From a virus: a stretch of 30,228 nt of DNA. The notes below the pieces were generated by a model. That model saw only the letters and a program-made list of their open reading frames with translations, did not search any database and was not told where the DNA came from. Of this stretch, positions 5,958-13,133 are shown one piece after another (position 1 is the stretch's first letter; each line of letters begins with the position of its first letter). The translations under genes were made by a program, and so were the position numbers. The DNA lies in the IMG/VR virus record IMGVR_UViG_3300029448_000256, positions 1-30,228 of that record. One strand, written 5' to 3'.

Positions 5958-6294
5958 TATAATATGTAGACTACAAGTTGAAGGACTACACTGGTGGTCA
6001 GAAGCAAGTAAATATGAACCCACAATGGTATACCTTGAATCAGTTCATAGGCATATGTTTCATATCGAAGTTAAAAAAGAAGTTTTTCACGATGACAGAG
6101 ATGTAGAGTTTATTGTGTTTAAAAGAAAGGTCAAAAAGTATTTAGAAGATAAATACTATGATGAACAATATGATTGCTGTAACTTCAAGGCAAAGTCTTG
6201 TGAGATGTTAGCTAAAGAATTGTTAAAAGAATTTGATTTAGTATATTGTTCTGTATTTGAAGATAACGAGAATGGAGCTGAGATATATGGGTAA
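5947..6294 (+). CDS. Conserved phage protein, possibly a divergent T-fold (PTPS-like)
   Basis: The 115-residue product contains LQVEGLHWW, HRHMFHIEVKKEV, HDDRDVEFIVFKRKV, SCEMLAKELL and a final SVFEDNENGAEIY. The order of a histidine-rich strand, a DxE segment followed by a helix, a helix beginning S/T-x-E and a final strand ending in E-x-x-E-N-G-A-E resembles the layout of QueD and other tetrahydropterin synthases. It lacks the canonical Cys and HGH motifs. I also associate the motif set with hypothetical proteins of other phages. Being inside the deazaguanine operon supports a pterin-related idea, but this is inference. Overlaps the glycosyltransferase start by eight bases. Confidence 0.6.
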   Translation: MKTNIICRLQVEGLHWWSEASKYEPTMVYLESVHRHMFHIEVKKEVFHDDRDVEFIVFKRKVKKYLEDKYYDEQYDCCNFKAKSCEMLAKELLKEFDLVYCSVFEDNENGAEIYG

Positions 6295-7267
6295 AATAGT
6301 TTACTTACCTCTTGAACATATTGAATCAAGATACACAACTCATATGGACAGAGATATATCAAACTATCTTGATAACTTAGATAGAGAATGTATCAAAGTT
6401 TATCCTGATATTCCCGTTCCTACAAGTATGAAAGCAGGAAGTTTTCTTGATGCTGAGTTTACAATCAGATTCAAAGCTGCTCAGATTGAAGAGGTAGCTA
6501 GATTATATCGTGAAGATGTGATTGATAGTGGAGATGTTATTTGGAGTTCTGATTTATGGCATCCAGGACTTCCCGAAAGTATAGCTTATATGAATTACTT
6601 TGCTAAGAAAGATGTAAAGTTAAGAGGACTTATTCACGCTGGTAGTTTTACTGATACTGATTTTGTGAGAGATATGGAACGATGGGCTAAAAACTTTGAA
6701 GATACTTTGTTTGATATTGCTGACGAAATTTATTGTGGTAGTGATTTTATAAAAAATGATATTATTAAAAAACGATTGATAAATCCTGACAAGTTAGTTG
6801 TAACTGGATTCCCTTTAGATACAGAAAATCTTGATAAAGTTGAAAAGAAACCTAAAGAAGATATAGTAGTATTCTCAGGTAGAAATGTAGATGAAAAACA
6901 ACCTTGGTTATTTAAACAAATGGAAGATAGATTAGGTGATGTTATAGGTAGTACTCAGTTTATCAACACTCTTGAACATAACTTTTCAAAAGATGAGTAT
7001 TATGATTTGTTGAGTAGAGCTAAAGTTGTAGTAAGTTTTGCTCTACAAGAAAACTTTGGATTCAGTATTGCTGAAGCTGTTTATTTAGGTTGTGTTCCAG
7101 TTGTTCCTAACAGATTGGTTTATCCTGAGTTTTATAGTGAACAATATTTGTATGATACTTTCGATACTGCTTGTGATAAAGTTAATATGGCTTTGAAAGG
7201 TAACTTATTAGCTCCATTACACGTTAGAGATTATCAAGAAGCTATAGAAAGGTGGTTCCGTGATTAA
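6287..7267 (+). CDS. GT-B glycosyltransferase, GT4-like
   Basis: I choose ATG 6287, with GGAG nine bases upstream, over the in-frame ATG at 6257; the product is then 326 residues and begins MGKIVYLPLEHIESRY. The C-terminal half has the nucleotide-sugar-binding Rossmann pattern: VVTGFPLD, IVVFSGRNVDEKQP, then SRAKVVVSFALQENFGFSIA with the E-x7-E pair (Glu255, Glu263) and GCVPVVPNRLVYPE. The N-terminal half is an acceptor domain with WSSDLWHPG. It lies between the deazaguanine genes and the transglycosylase gene, overlapping the latter by eight bases. A sugar added to the modified base, or to DNA generally, is the attractive possibility; cell-envelope or protein glycosylation are alternatives. 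Confidence 0.82.
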   Translation: MGKIVYLPLEHIESRYTTHMDRDISNYLDNLDRECIKVYPDIPVPTSMKAGSFLDAEFTIRFKAAQIEEVARLYREDVIDSGDVIWSSDLWHPGLPESIAYMNYFAKKDVKLRGLIHAGSFTDTDFVRDMERWAKNFEDTLFDIADEIYCGSDFIKNDIIKKRLINPDKLVVTGFPLDTENLDKVEKKPKEDIVVFSGRNVDEKQPWLFKQMEDRLGDVIGSTQFINTLEHNFSKDEYYDLLSRAKVVVSFALQENFGFSIAEAVYLGCVPVVPNRLVYPEFYSEQYLYDTFDTACDKVNMALKGNLLAPLHVRDYQEAIERWFRD

Positions 7268-8462
7268 AACTAATTTTATTTATTTTCCTTCATTCTCAGC
7301 TGGTGAGATGGGTTCTAACTTTGTAAAAGACCATCGTTTCAGAAATGATATGACGATAAGATTTTATAGTGAAGAATATCCTGAAGAGTTTCAACACAAT
7401 CAACTATTGATTACAGCTGGAGCGCATATGTCAGTACAAGACTATAAAAACAAAATGGGTCTTACTGATAGAAATCTTGTAATGGGTGATTCAGGTGGAT
7501 TTCAATTTGCCTCTGGAGCCTTAAAATGGGATTTAAAATATAGAGATAAAATTTTCAATTGGTTATCTGTAAATACTGATGTGGCTATGAACTTAGATTT
7601 ACCTCCTCGTCTAAAAAATGAAGGTAAATTTCAAGAGTGTTTAGATGTTAGTTTAGATAACTTTAAATACTTTCAAGAAAAACAAGATGGTTCAACAAAG
7701 TTTCTAAATGTAGTTCAAGGTGATGATGAACATACTTATAAACATTGGTATAATCAAGTAAAAGATTTTGACTTTAACGGTTGGGGTATTGGTGGTGCTG
7801 GAGGAAGTCTTTATCGTTTTATGTCAGGTGTATATTCTTTATTACAAGGTAAAGAACACTTGAATCCTCGTAATGAATACTTTCATATTTTAGGTACTTC
7901 TAAGATTAGAGATTTTTTAATGTTAATTCAATTACAAAAATCATTAGAAGATATAGGTTCTAAAATAGTTGTAACGACAGATAGTTCTTCACCCGATAGA
8001 GCTGTAGTATTTGGTACGTATTATACACGATTTAGTATCAAGAAAGGTACATTTGAATCAATCAATTTTCCTAACGAAAAACACAATCCAGATATTATAG
8101 ATTGGTTTAGAGAAACACCTAATCAAGATTGGCCTCGTATGACAGCATTTGATGATGTTTTAAAAGGACTTGTTTCTTGGAAAGATGTAGCTGATTGGAA
8201 TACACAATGTACTATGGGTATGAGATTACATAACTTTTATGTATTTAAAGATGCTATAAGAATGGTAACTGAATTGATTTATGGACACGATTATATCTTG
8301 AAACAAGCAGTAGATAGTGAAGTATACAAGATATTAAGGTCAATAGATGAAATGGTAAAGGGTGATGACCCGAATAAAATATTTGAAAAATATAAACAAT
8401 TATATATGAAAATGAGTAATACTAAAAAAGAACCAACAAACTCAAAACATAATTTCTTTTAA
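7260..8462 (+). CDS. dpdA: DpdA-like DNA guanine transglycosylase (TGT family)
   Basis: The start is GTG 7260, preceded by AAAGGTGG; no earlier ATG exists in frame. The 400-residue TIM-barrel protein carries TGT-family landmarks: GDSGGFQ (Asp77 opens the substrate pocket), NLDLPPR, LNVVQGDD (150-156) and GWGIGG (174-179). The zinc-binding CxCxxC segment of tRNA-guanine transglycosylases is not seen, which together with the phage setting favours the DpdA group. DpdA enzymes exchange guanine in DNA for a 7-deazaguanine and so protect phage DNA from restriction. The operon supplies FolE, QueD and QueE, so the inserted base should derive from 7-carboxy-7-deazaguanine. A tRNA substrate cannot be excluded. 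Confidence 0.85.
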   Translation: MIKTNFIYFPSFSAGEMGSNFVKDHRFRNDMTIRFYSEEYPEEFQHNQLLITAGAHMSVQDYKNKMGLTDRNLVMGDSGGFQFASGALKWDLKYRDKIFNWLSVNTDVAMNLDLPPRLKNEGKFQECLDVSLDNFKYFQEKQDGSTKFLNVVQGDDEHTYKHWYNQVKDFDFNGWGIGGAGGSLYRFMSGVYSLLQGKEHLNPRNEYFHILGTSKIRDFLMLIQLQKSLEDIGSKIVVTTDSSSPDRAVVFGTYYTRFSIKKGTFESINFPNEKHNPDIIDWFRETPNQDWPRMTAFDDVLKGLVSWKDVADWNTQCTMGMRLHNFYVFKDAIRMVTELIYGHDYILKQAVDSEVYKILRSIDEMVKGDDPNKIFEKYKQLYMKMSNTKKEPTNSKHNFF

Positions 8463-8471
8463 GGAGATAAA

Positions 8472-9290
8472 ATGACATTTACAGCAGAACAACTACAAGA
8501 TAATTGGGATAAACTAATTGATATTGTAGAAACTACATTTGAAGGAGAACGTAAAGAAAAGTTACTTGAAATGTATGAATATTTTAAAGACCGAGCAATG
8601 TTTGCTCCCGCAAGTGGTGTTGTGTATTATCACAATGCTATACCAGGTGGATACGTTGACCATATTCTTAACATAACAAAATGTGCTAAAAAAATATACA
8701 AGATGTGGAAAAAGATGGGAGCTCATACAGAAGAATATACAGAAGAAGCTGTAATATTCTGTGCTCTACATCACGATTTAGGTAAGTTAGGTGATTTAAC
8801 TGAAGATTATTATGTACCTAATGAATCAGAGTGGCATCGTATTAATCAAGGTAAGATGTATGAGTATAATGAGAAACTACATTATATGACCGTAACAGAT
8901 AGAGCAGTTTGGTTGTTAAATCATTTTGATATTAAAATGACACAAATAGAATATCTTGCTCTCAGACTTACTGATGGTATGTATGAAGATGCCAACAAAG
9001 GTTATTTGATGGGATTTGGTGAAGCTAAAAATCTTAAAACTAATTTACCTTTAATTCTACATCAAGCTGATATGATGGCTACACGATTAGAAAAAGAAAG
9101 ATATATGTTTAGTAAAGATTCTGATATAAATTATACTGAGATTTTACACCCTGAAGTAAAAGAAGAACGTGAAGAAAAAGAAGAAAAGTCAGTAGAGAAT
9201 ATTAAGAAAGCTATTTCAGAGGAAAAAACACCTGATATATTATCAGAAAAATCAAAAGATTTATTTAATGAATTATTCGGAGATAAATAA
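8472..9290 (+). CDS. HD-domain phosphohydrolase
   Basis: The 272-residue protein has the HD metal site: His64 (GGYVDH), His101-Asp102 in ALHHDLGKLGD, and Asp200 in LHQADMMATRLE. HD proteins hydrolyse phosphate esters such as nucleotides or cyclic dinucleotides. Similar genes occur in marine T4-like phages without a settled function. A charged, Glu- and Lys-rich linker (about 228-245) separates the enzyme core from a short C-terminal helix (DLFNELFGDK). AAGGAG precedes the ATG. It ends in a one-base overlap with the next gene. Confidence 0.85.
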   Translation: MTFTAEQLQDNWDKLIDIVETTFEGERKEKLLEMYEYFKDRAMFAPASGVVYYHNAIPGGYVDHILNITKCAKKIYKMWKKMGAHTEEYTEEAVIFCALHHDLGKLGDLTEDYYVPNESEWHRINQGKMYEYNEKLHYMTVTDRAVWLLNHFDIKMTQIEYLALRLTDGMYEDANKGYLMGFGEAKNLKTNLPLILHQADMMATRLEKERYMFSKDSDINYTEILHPEVKEEREEKEEKSVENIKKAISEEKTPDILSEKSKDLFNELFGDK

Positions 9291-9550
9291 TGGTAGTAGA
9301 AATAATATTAGGATTACTTGTTCTTGTAGAGGGATATGTAATTTGGAACCTATTTAGAAAAACAGAATTACTTGAAACTTGGGTAGAAGAATTTACTCAA
9401 AGAATACAGAGTGTACAAAACGATTTAAGTAATATAGATTCGACTGGTCATTTTGAAGCAGATGATGAAGTTGGAAGCATATTTGAAGCAATAAAAGACA
9501 CTATAAGACAATTAGATAGTTTAAAAGGAGAAGAAGTTGATGCCAACTAA
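9290..9550 (+). CDS. Single-pass membrane protein with coiled coil
   Basis: The 86-residue product begins with a hydrophobic helix (residues 2-21, VVEIILGLLVLVEGYVIWNL) followed by a heptad-like, Leu/Gln/Glu-rich region to the end. It resembles small anchored coiled-coil proteins. It overlaps the HD gene by one base and the late sigma gene by 11 bases. The second half contains the ribosome site of the sigma gene (AAAGGAG). Function unknown. Confidence 0.7.
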   Translation: MVVEIILGLLVLVEGYVIWNLFRKTELLETWVEEFTQRIQSVQNDLSNIDSTGHFEADDEVGSIFEAIKDTIRQLDSLKGEEVDAN

Positions 9551-10301
9551 AACAACGAAACCAGCAGAGAAACCAGTTAGAAAGATTATTAAAAAAAGAC
9601 GTAAAAAGAGTAAAATATATTTTGGTACACCAGTTCAAAATGCTATTATTCGATACAATGAATGTCCGAATCCTGCTATAAGAAATAGAATTTATCGAGA
9701 ACACATAGCTGCTGCATTTGATAAATTAGCTGAAAACTTAATTCACACATTTAAGTTTTATTATTTTGATTATCCTTTTGAAGAAGTCAAACACGAAGTA
9801 GTTTCTTTTTTAGTTATGCAAATGCCTAAATATAAGGCTGATAAAGGTAGAGCATTTTCATACTTTTCAGTTATTGGTAAAAACTATTTAATTTTAAATA
9901 ATAACAATAATTACAAAAAGATGAAAACTCACGATGAAGTGAAAGTTTTAGATTTCAAACGAAACGTTTTATCAGAATCTATGCAAGTAGAATCCGATGA
10001 ATTTAATGTACAATTCGTAGACCAAATGTTAGAATATTGGGATAATAATATCACTAATATTTTTCGTAGACAAAAAGATATATTAGTAGCAGATGCTGTC
10101 TTAGAGTTATTTAGACGAAGAAAAAATATTGAAAACTTCAATAAGAAAGCATTGTACATTATGATTCGTGAGATGACTGGTTCTAACACACAACACATTA
10201 CAAGAGTAATTAATCAAATGAAACGTTACTATTTTAATATGATAGAAGAATTTACTGCTGCCGGTCAAATAGATACATCAAATACAGGTTCTATATTTTA
10301 A
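9540..10301 (+). CDS. Late-transcription sigma factor, T4 gp55-like
   Basis: I place the start at ATG 9540, nine bases after AAAGGAG, not at the TTG three bases upstream. The 253-residue protein has a basic N-terminal tail (RKIIKKRRKKSKIYF) and then a sigma region-2-like block: an AFDKLAENLIHTFKF helix, YPFEEVKHEVVSFLVMQMPK and the helix-defining YKADKGRAFSYFSVIGKNYL. A C-terminal part with a possible helix-turn-helix follows (IREMTGSNTQHITRVINQMK). T4 gp55 directs polymerase to late promoters of TATAAATA type with the clamp and co-activators. It is the last gene before the late structural region, a natural place for a switch. Confidence 0.82.
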   Translation: MPTKTTKPAEKPVRKIIKKRRKKSKIYFGTPVQNAIIRYNECPNPAIRNRIYREHIAAAFDKLAENLIHTFKFYYFDYPFEEVKHEVVSFLVMQMPKYKADKGRAFSYFSVIGKNYLILNNNNNYKKMKTHDEVKVLDFKRNVLSESMQVESDEFNVQFVDQMLEYWDNNITNIFRRQKDILVADAVLELFRRRKNIENFNKKALYIMIREMTGSNTQHITRVINQMKRYYFNMIEEFTAAGQIDTSNTGSIF

Positions 10302-10309
10302 AATTATAT

Positions 10310-10402
10310 GGCGACGTTTGAATAGCTGGTGCTTTCCGCGGCCTTCAAAGCCGTAGTGTAGTAGTTGATACTACAGGTGGGTTCGATTCCTATCCGTCGC
10401 CG
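10310..10402 (+). tRNA. selC: tRNA-Sec-like (anticodon TCA, UGA-decoding)
   Basis: The fold has the hallmarks of bacterial selenocysteine tRNA. The acceptor strands are eight bases (GGCGACGT/CCGTCGCC, seven paired, the eighth T-C mismatched) followed by a 5-bp T-stem with loop TTCGATT. The D-stem has six pairs (GAAAGC/GCTTTC with one bulged T at 10323) and only a four-base loop, TGGT. The anticodon stem is GCGGC/GCCGT with loop CTTCAAA, the same loop as E. coli selC, and anticodon TCA at 10345-10347. A 7-bp extra arm occupies 10357-10375 (TGTAGTA/TACTACA). The discriminator is G10402, with no encoded CCA. A serine-type opal suppressor is the alternative, but the D-arm and the 8+5 layout argue for Sec. 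Confidence 0.88.
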
Positions 10403-10403
10403 C

Positions 10404-10436
10404 AAAAAAAAAGGGAAGCTTTCGCTTCCCTTTTTT
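10404..10436. terminator. Bidirectional intrinsic terminator
   Basis: A run of A residues, GGGAAGC, loop TTTC, GCTTCCC and six T residues form a stem of 7 GC-containing pairs extended by six A-T pairs. It can work on both strands and separates the plus-strand tRNA from the convergent minus-strand gene. Confidence 0.93.
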
Positions 10437-10476
10437 AGTGTCCAATAGTGTAGGAATACTATTGTACTATTTCGTC

Positions 10477-10698
10477 CTACTTTCGAAATAAACCCACCAA
10501 CACCAACAAGGTGACGAGTCCGGCGAAACCCGATTCGCCAAACTTGTTTATGATGGATGTCAGGTTACCAATAACATTCACACCAAAGATACCACTTCCA
10601 AAGATTACTTCAGAAACAGCACCGATAGCTACAAAAGATAACATTAGATGACCTAAGTCATCAATCCATCCCTTGAATGTAGTTACGATTTCCTTCAT
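10477..10698 (-). CDS. Two-helix membrane protein, holin-like size
   Basis: The only convincing minus-strand gene in the window. The 73-residue product, MKEIVTTFKGWIDDLGHLML then a hydrophobic segment (about 18-36, with VSEVIFGSGIFG), a polar turn (SIINKFGES) and a second hydrophobic segment (about 58-70) ending in RK, has two transmembrane helices. Reading on the minus strand, GGGAG lies about six bases before the ATG. The stop is TAG. Base composition is richer in G and C than in neighbours. Size and topology would suit a holin, but Gly-rich helices are common in other phage membrane proteins too. It ends toward the shared terminator. Confidence 0.72.
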   Translation of the reverse strand: MKEIVTTFKGWIDDLGHLMLSFVAIGAVSEVIFGSGIFGVNVIGNLTSIINKFGESGFAGLVTLLVLVGLFRK

Positions 10699-10801
10699 GG
10701 TTTTCTCCCGTTAGTTAGAAAAAAAGGTCACCCAGTTAAATTCAGAACCGAGTAACCCTCAATAATAACTATGTTGTTAACAAATAATAAACTTCAATAT
10801 A

Positions 10802-10847
10802 TATTTATATATGAAAGTTTTTAGGTTATTCTATATTTATAGATGAG
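10802..10847 (+). promoter_or_regulatory. Two candidate late-promoter motifs in the divergent spacer
   Basis: The 170-base spacer between the minus-strand gene and the structural operon holds TATTTATATATGAAAG (10802-10817) and TATTTATAGATGAG (10834-10847). The first shares 15 identical bases with a site before the T9SS cargo gene. The complement of the core reads TATAAATA, the T4 late-promoter consensus, so the sites could face the minus-strand gene, the structural genes or both. The rest of the spacer shows nothing else clear. Confidence 0.45.
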
Positions 10848-10868
10848 TAATAATATTTAAGGTAAATT

Positions 10869-11258
10869 ATGGCTATTGATTATGAAATCTTTGATGGAAA
10901 ATCACTTTCATCTCTTTTTAAAGACATTTACGAAAATACAGAGTTTAATAGAAAACAACTTGAAGTTTTAACAAAAGAACTTGTGCAGTTCATTAAAGAC
11001 GGAGATACTGCAGTTCAAATAGTTCCTATGATAAAAGAGTATTTAGAAATAAATGTAAAAAATGACGACCAGTTAGTTAAAATGGCTGGTATCGTACAAC
11101 GTTTAATATCTGCTGAAAACAAAGCAGGTTCTGAAAATGAATTTGGTCTATCTGAAGAGGAGAAAACTCAATTACTTACAGGATTAGAAGATAGTATTAA
11201 AGATATACAAATTGAATCAGATAAAATCCACAACAAAATAGAATCAGTTAAAGGGTAA
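10869..11258 (+). CDS. Helical virion-region protein, unknown
   Basis: The 129-residue protein is mostly amphipathic helix, with FKDIYENTEFNRKQLEVLTK near the start and a C-terminal coiled region (LLTGLEDSIKDIQIESDKIH). No membrane segment is present. It is the first gene after the candidate late promoters and directly before the gp5-like hub gene, so it may be a structural or assembly protein of the tail. Confidence 0.75.
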   Translation: MAIDYEIFDGKSLSSLFKDIYENTEFNRKQLEVLTKELVQFIKDGDTAVQIVPMIKEYLEINVKNDDQLVKMAGIVQRLISAENKAGSENEFGLSEEEKTQLLTGLEDSIKDIQIESDKIHNKIESVKG

Positions 11259-11262
11259 ATAA

Positions 11263-12264
11263 ATGTCTTTTATAGAAAAAACTGGTGTAGATACACATAC
11301 TTCTATACCGTTAGACCGTTTAAGTACTCCACAACAAATAAGTTCATATATAAAAAAATTAATAAAAGCTTCGACATATCTTTATCACGAATCTGAAGCA
11401 GTGGTTGTGTCTAAAGTTTACTCAAATGACCCAGATAACTATGGTGCTATCAAAGGAAAATTTTTAGTATCTGGAGGTGAAGTAGATAACGTTTTACCTT
11501 TGATGCCACACATAACTGATATGCCTTTAATAGGTGAACACGTATTAGTTACAGAGTATAATGGTAACAACTTTTACTTATCACAAATAAACAGAAAAAA
11601 TTCACCTAATGAAAATTCTATTCCAGTTGATTTACCTGAAAATACAAAATTTGGTGAAACATTTGAGAAAAAAGATATCAGAAGAGTTGAAGTAAGTGAG
11701 GGTGATATTGTTTATGAAGGTAGATTTGGTAATTCTATAAAACTTGGTAGTGACCATACTAATAATTCACCAGTTATTAAAATAAGAGCTGGACAAACAC
11801 TTGATGTAGAAACACGAGAAGTAACTGGAAAACCAGTAAAGGAAAATATTGATAGTGATGCATCTTCAATATATCTTATTTCAGATGGATTACGTGGTAC
11901 AAAGTTTGATAATCAACAAATCCAAGGGAAAAAAATACTAATAAAAAGTGATGGTATATTTATTAAAGGAAGCGATATTAGAATAGGAAGTGGAGATAAT
12001 AATAATTTACAACCTGTTGTAAAAGGTAATGATTTGAAAGAATTACTTGACCCGATATTTACAGCTCAACAATCAGTAAATCAGGCTACGATAGCTAAAA
12101 ACACAACAGAAATCGTAGCATCATCACCAGGAGGACCAACACCGAATCCTCAGAAAGTTGTTGACTTGACAAAAGAAAATCAAACACTTTTACAACAAAA
12201 TATAGACTTACAAAATGCAATAGATAATTCCACTTATTTAAGTGATAAAGTAAAAACAATATAG
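11263..12264 (+). CDS. Baseplate hub protein, gp5-like OB-fold
   Basis: The 333-residue protein has an N-terminal helix, then a beta-rich OB-like domain (EAVVVSKVYSNDPDNYGAIK through LPLMPHITDMPLIGEHVLVT) and a second segment with EGDIVYEGRFGNSIKLGS, a stretch I recognise from gp5-like hub proteins of marine T4-like phages. The C-terminus is Gln- and Asn-rich helix. There is no T4-type lysozyme domain. In the virion it would sit at the centre of the baseplate and carry the spike. The next genes encode gp25- and gp6-like wedge proteins, matching a typical order. The stop is TAG. Confidence 0.78.
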   Translation: MSFIEKTGVDTHTSIPLDRLSTPQQISSYIKKLIKASTYLYHESEAVVVSKVYSNDPDNYGAIKGKFLVSGGEVDNVLPLMPHITDMPLIGEHVLVTEYNGNNFYLSQINRKNSPNENSIPVDLPENTKFGETFEKKDIRRVEVSEGDIVYEGRFGNSIKLGSDHTNNSPVIKIRAGQTLDVETREVTGKPVKENIDSDASSIYLISDGLRGTKFDNQQIQGKKILIKSDGIFIKGSDIRIGSGDNNNLQPVVKGNDLKELLDPIFTAQQSVNQATIAKNTTEIVASSPGGPTPNPQKVVDLTKENQTLLQQNIDLQNAIDNSTYLSDKVKTI

Positions 12265-12272
12265 GAGTTGTT

Positions 12273-12719
12273 ATGACCAAAAAAGACCTTATAAAAATAA
12301 TACGAGAAGCAGTTCGTATAGAGGTAAAAAAAGAAGTTAAAAAGATATTTATAAATGAAGAACCTACACCCAAATTAGAAAATATGATAAGTTCTAAAGT
12401 CTCAAAACCTAAAAAACAAAAACAAATAAAGTATACAAAAGATGAAGTTTTGAATAAGGTGTTAAACGAGACAAGAGGTGGTATTCCACAACAAGGTAAA
12501 GAGGAATATCCAACTCTCGGTGGAGGTGCATTTGATACAAGTCGTATGACCGAACTTATGGGTTACGGTAAACCAGATGAAGTACAACGTGATATGGTAG
12601 CAGTAGATACTATGAAAAAAGCAGGAGTTACTTCAGAACAAGTTCCAGAACACGTTACAAATGCATTAACTCGCGACTATTCAGACTTGATGAAAGCATT
12701 AGATAAAAAAGGCAAATAA
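12273..12719 (+). CDS. Virion-region protein, unknown
   Basis: The 148-residue product starts with a charged helix (TKKDLIKIIREAVRIEVKKE), a Lys-rich linker and a central stretch GGIPQQGKEEYPTLGGGAFD that looks disordered. The C-terminal half is helical. AGGAG precedes the ATG. It lies between hub and wedge genes and is probably a baseplate or assembly component. I know no family for it. Confidence 0.75.
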   Translation: MTKKDLIKIIREAVRIEVKKEVKKIFINEEPTPKLENMISSKVSKPKKQKQIKYTKDEVLNKVLNETRGGIPQQGKEEYPTLGGGAFDTSRMTELMGYGKPDEVQRDMVAVDTMKKAGVTSEQVPEHVTNALTRDYSDLMKALDKKGK

Positions 12720-13133
12720 ATGTCGGCAACTGAAACAGATTTAAATCCTAATAAAACCGTTGGACTAAAATTACCATTGGGACGAGATAAACTAAATGAT
12801 TTTAGTTTAACTAAAACTTCATTAGAACAAGCTCAGTATAATTTAAAAAATCTATTACAAACCTATATAGGTGAAAGACCTATGCAACCAGAATTCGGTA
12901 GTAGATTAAGAGAACTATGTTTTGAACCACAAAATGATGAATTACCTCAAAAGATTGAAACAGAAGTTAGAAGAGCAGTTTCTGAATGGTTGGACTATAT
13001 AAAAATTCAAGAAGTCGAAACTCTAACCGAAGAGGGTGATTTAAATCAAGTTTATGTTCAAATAAAATATAACACGATATTGAATCCAGATACGATGGCT
13101 GAGATAACATTAAACGCCACAGGAGCATATTAA
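12720..13133 (+). CDS. Baseplate wedge protein, gp25-like (GPW/gp25 family)
   Basis: The 137-residue protein is close to the 132 residues of T4 gp25. It shows the family pattern: VGLKLPLGRD, LEQAQYNLKNLLQTYIGERP, PEFGSRLRELCFEPQND and the helix IETEVRRAVSEWLDYIKI, ending in short strands. In contractile injection systems this protein nucleates the sheath at the baseplate inner ring. The ATG follows the preceding TAA directly, and the stop overlaps the gp6-like gene by one base. Confidence 0.93.
   Translation: MSATETDLNPNKTVGLKLPLGRDKLNDFSLTKTSLEQAQYNLKNLLQTYIGERPMQPEFGSRLRELCFEPQNDELPQKIETEVRRAVSEWLDYIKIQEVETLTEEGDLNQVYVQIKYNTILNPDTMAEITLNATGAY

Noticed and set aside
10310-10402. Ordinary tRNA-Ser or opal-suppressor tRNA
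   Set aside because: The long extra arm and discriminator G fit serine, but the six-pair D-stem with four-base loop and the eight-base acceptor strand fit only the selenocysteine type.
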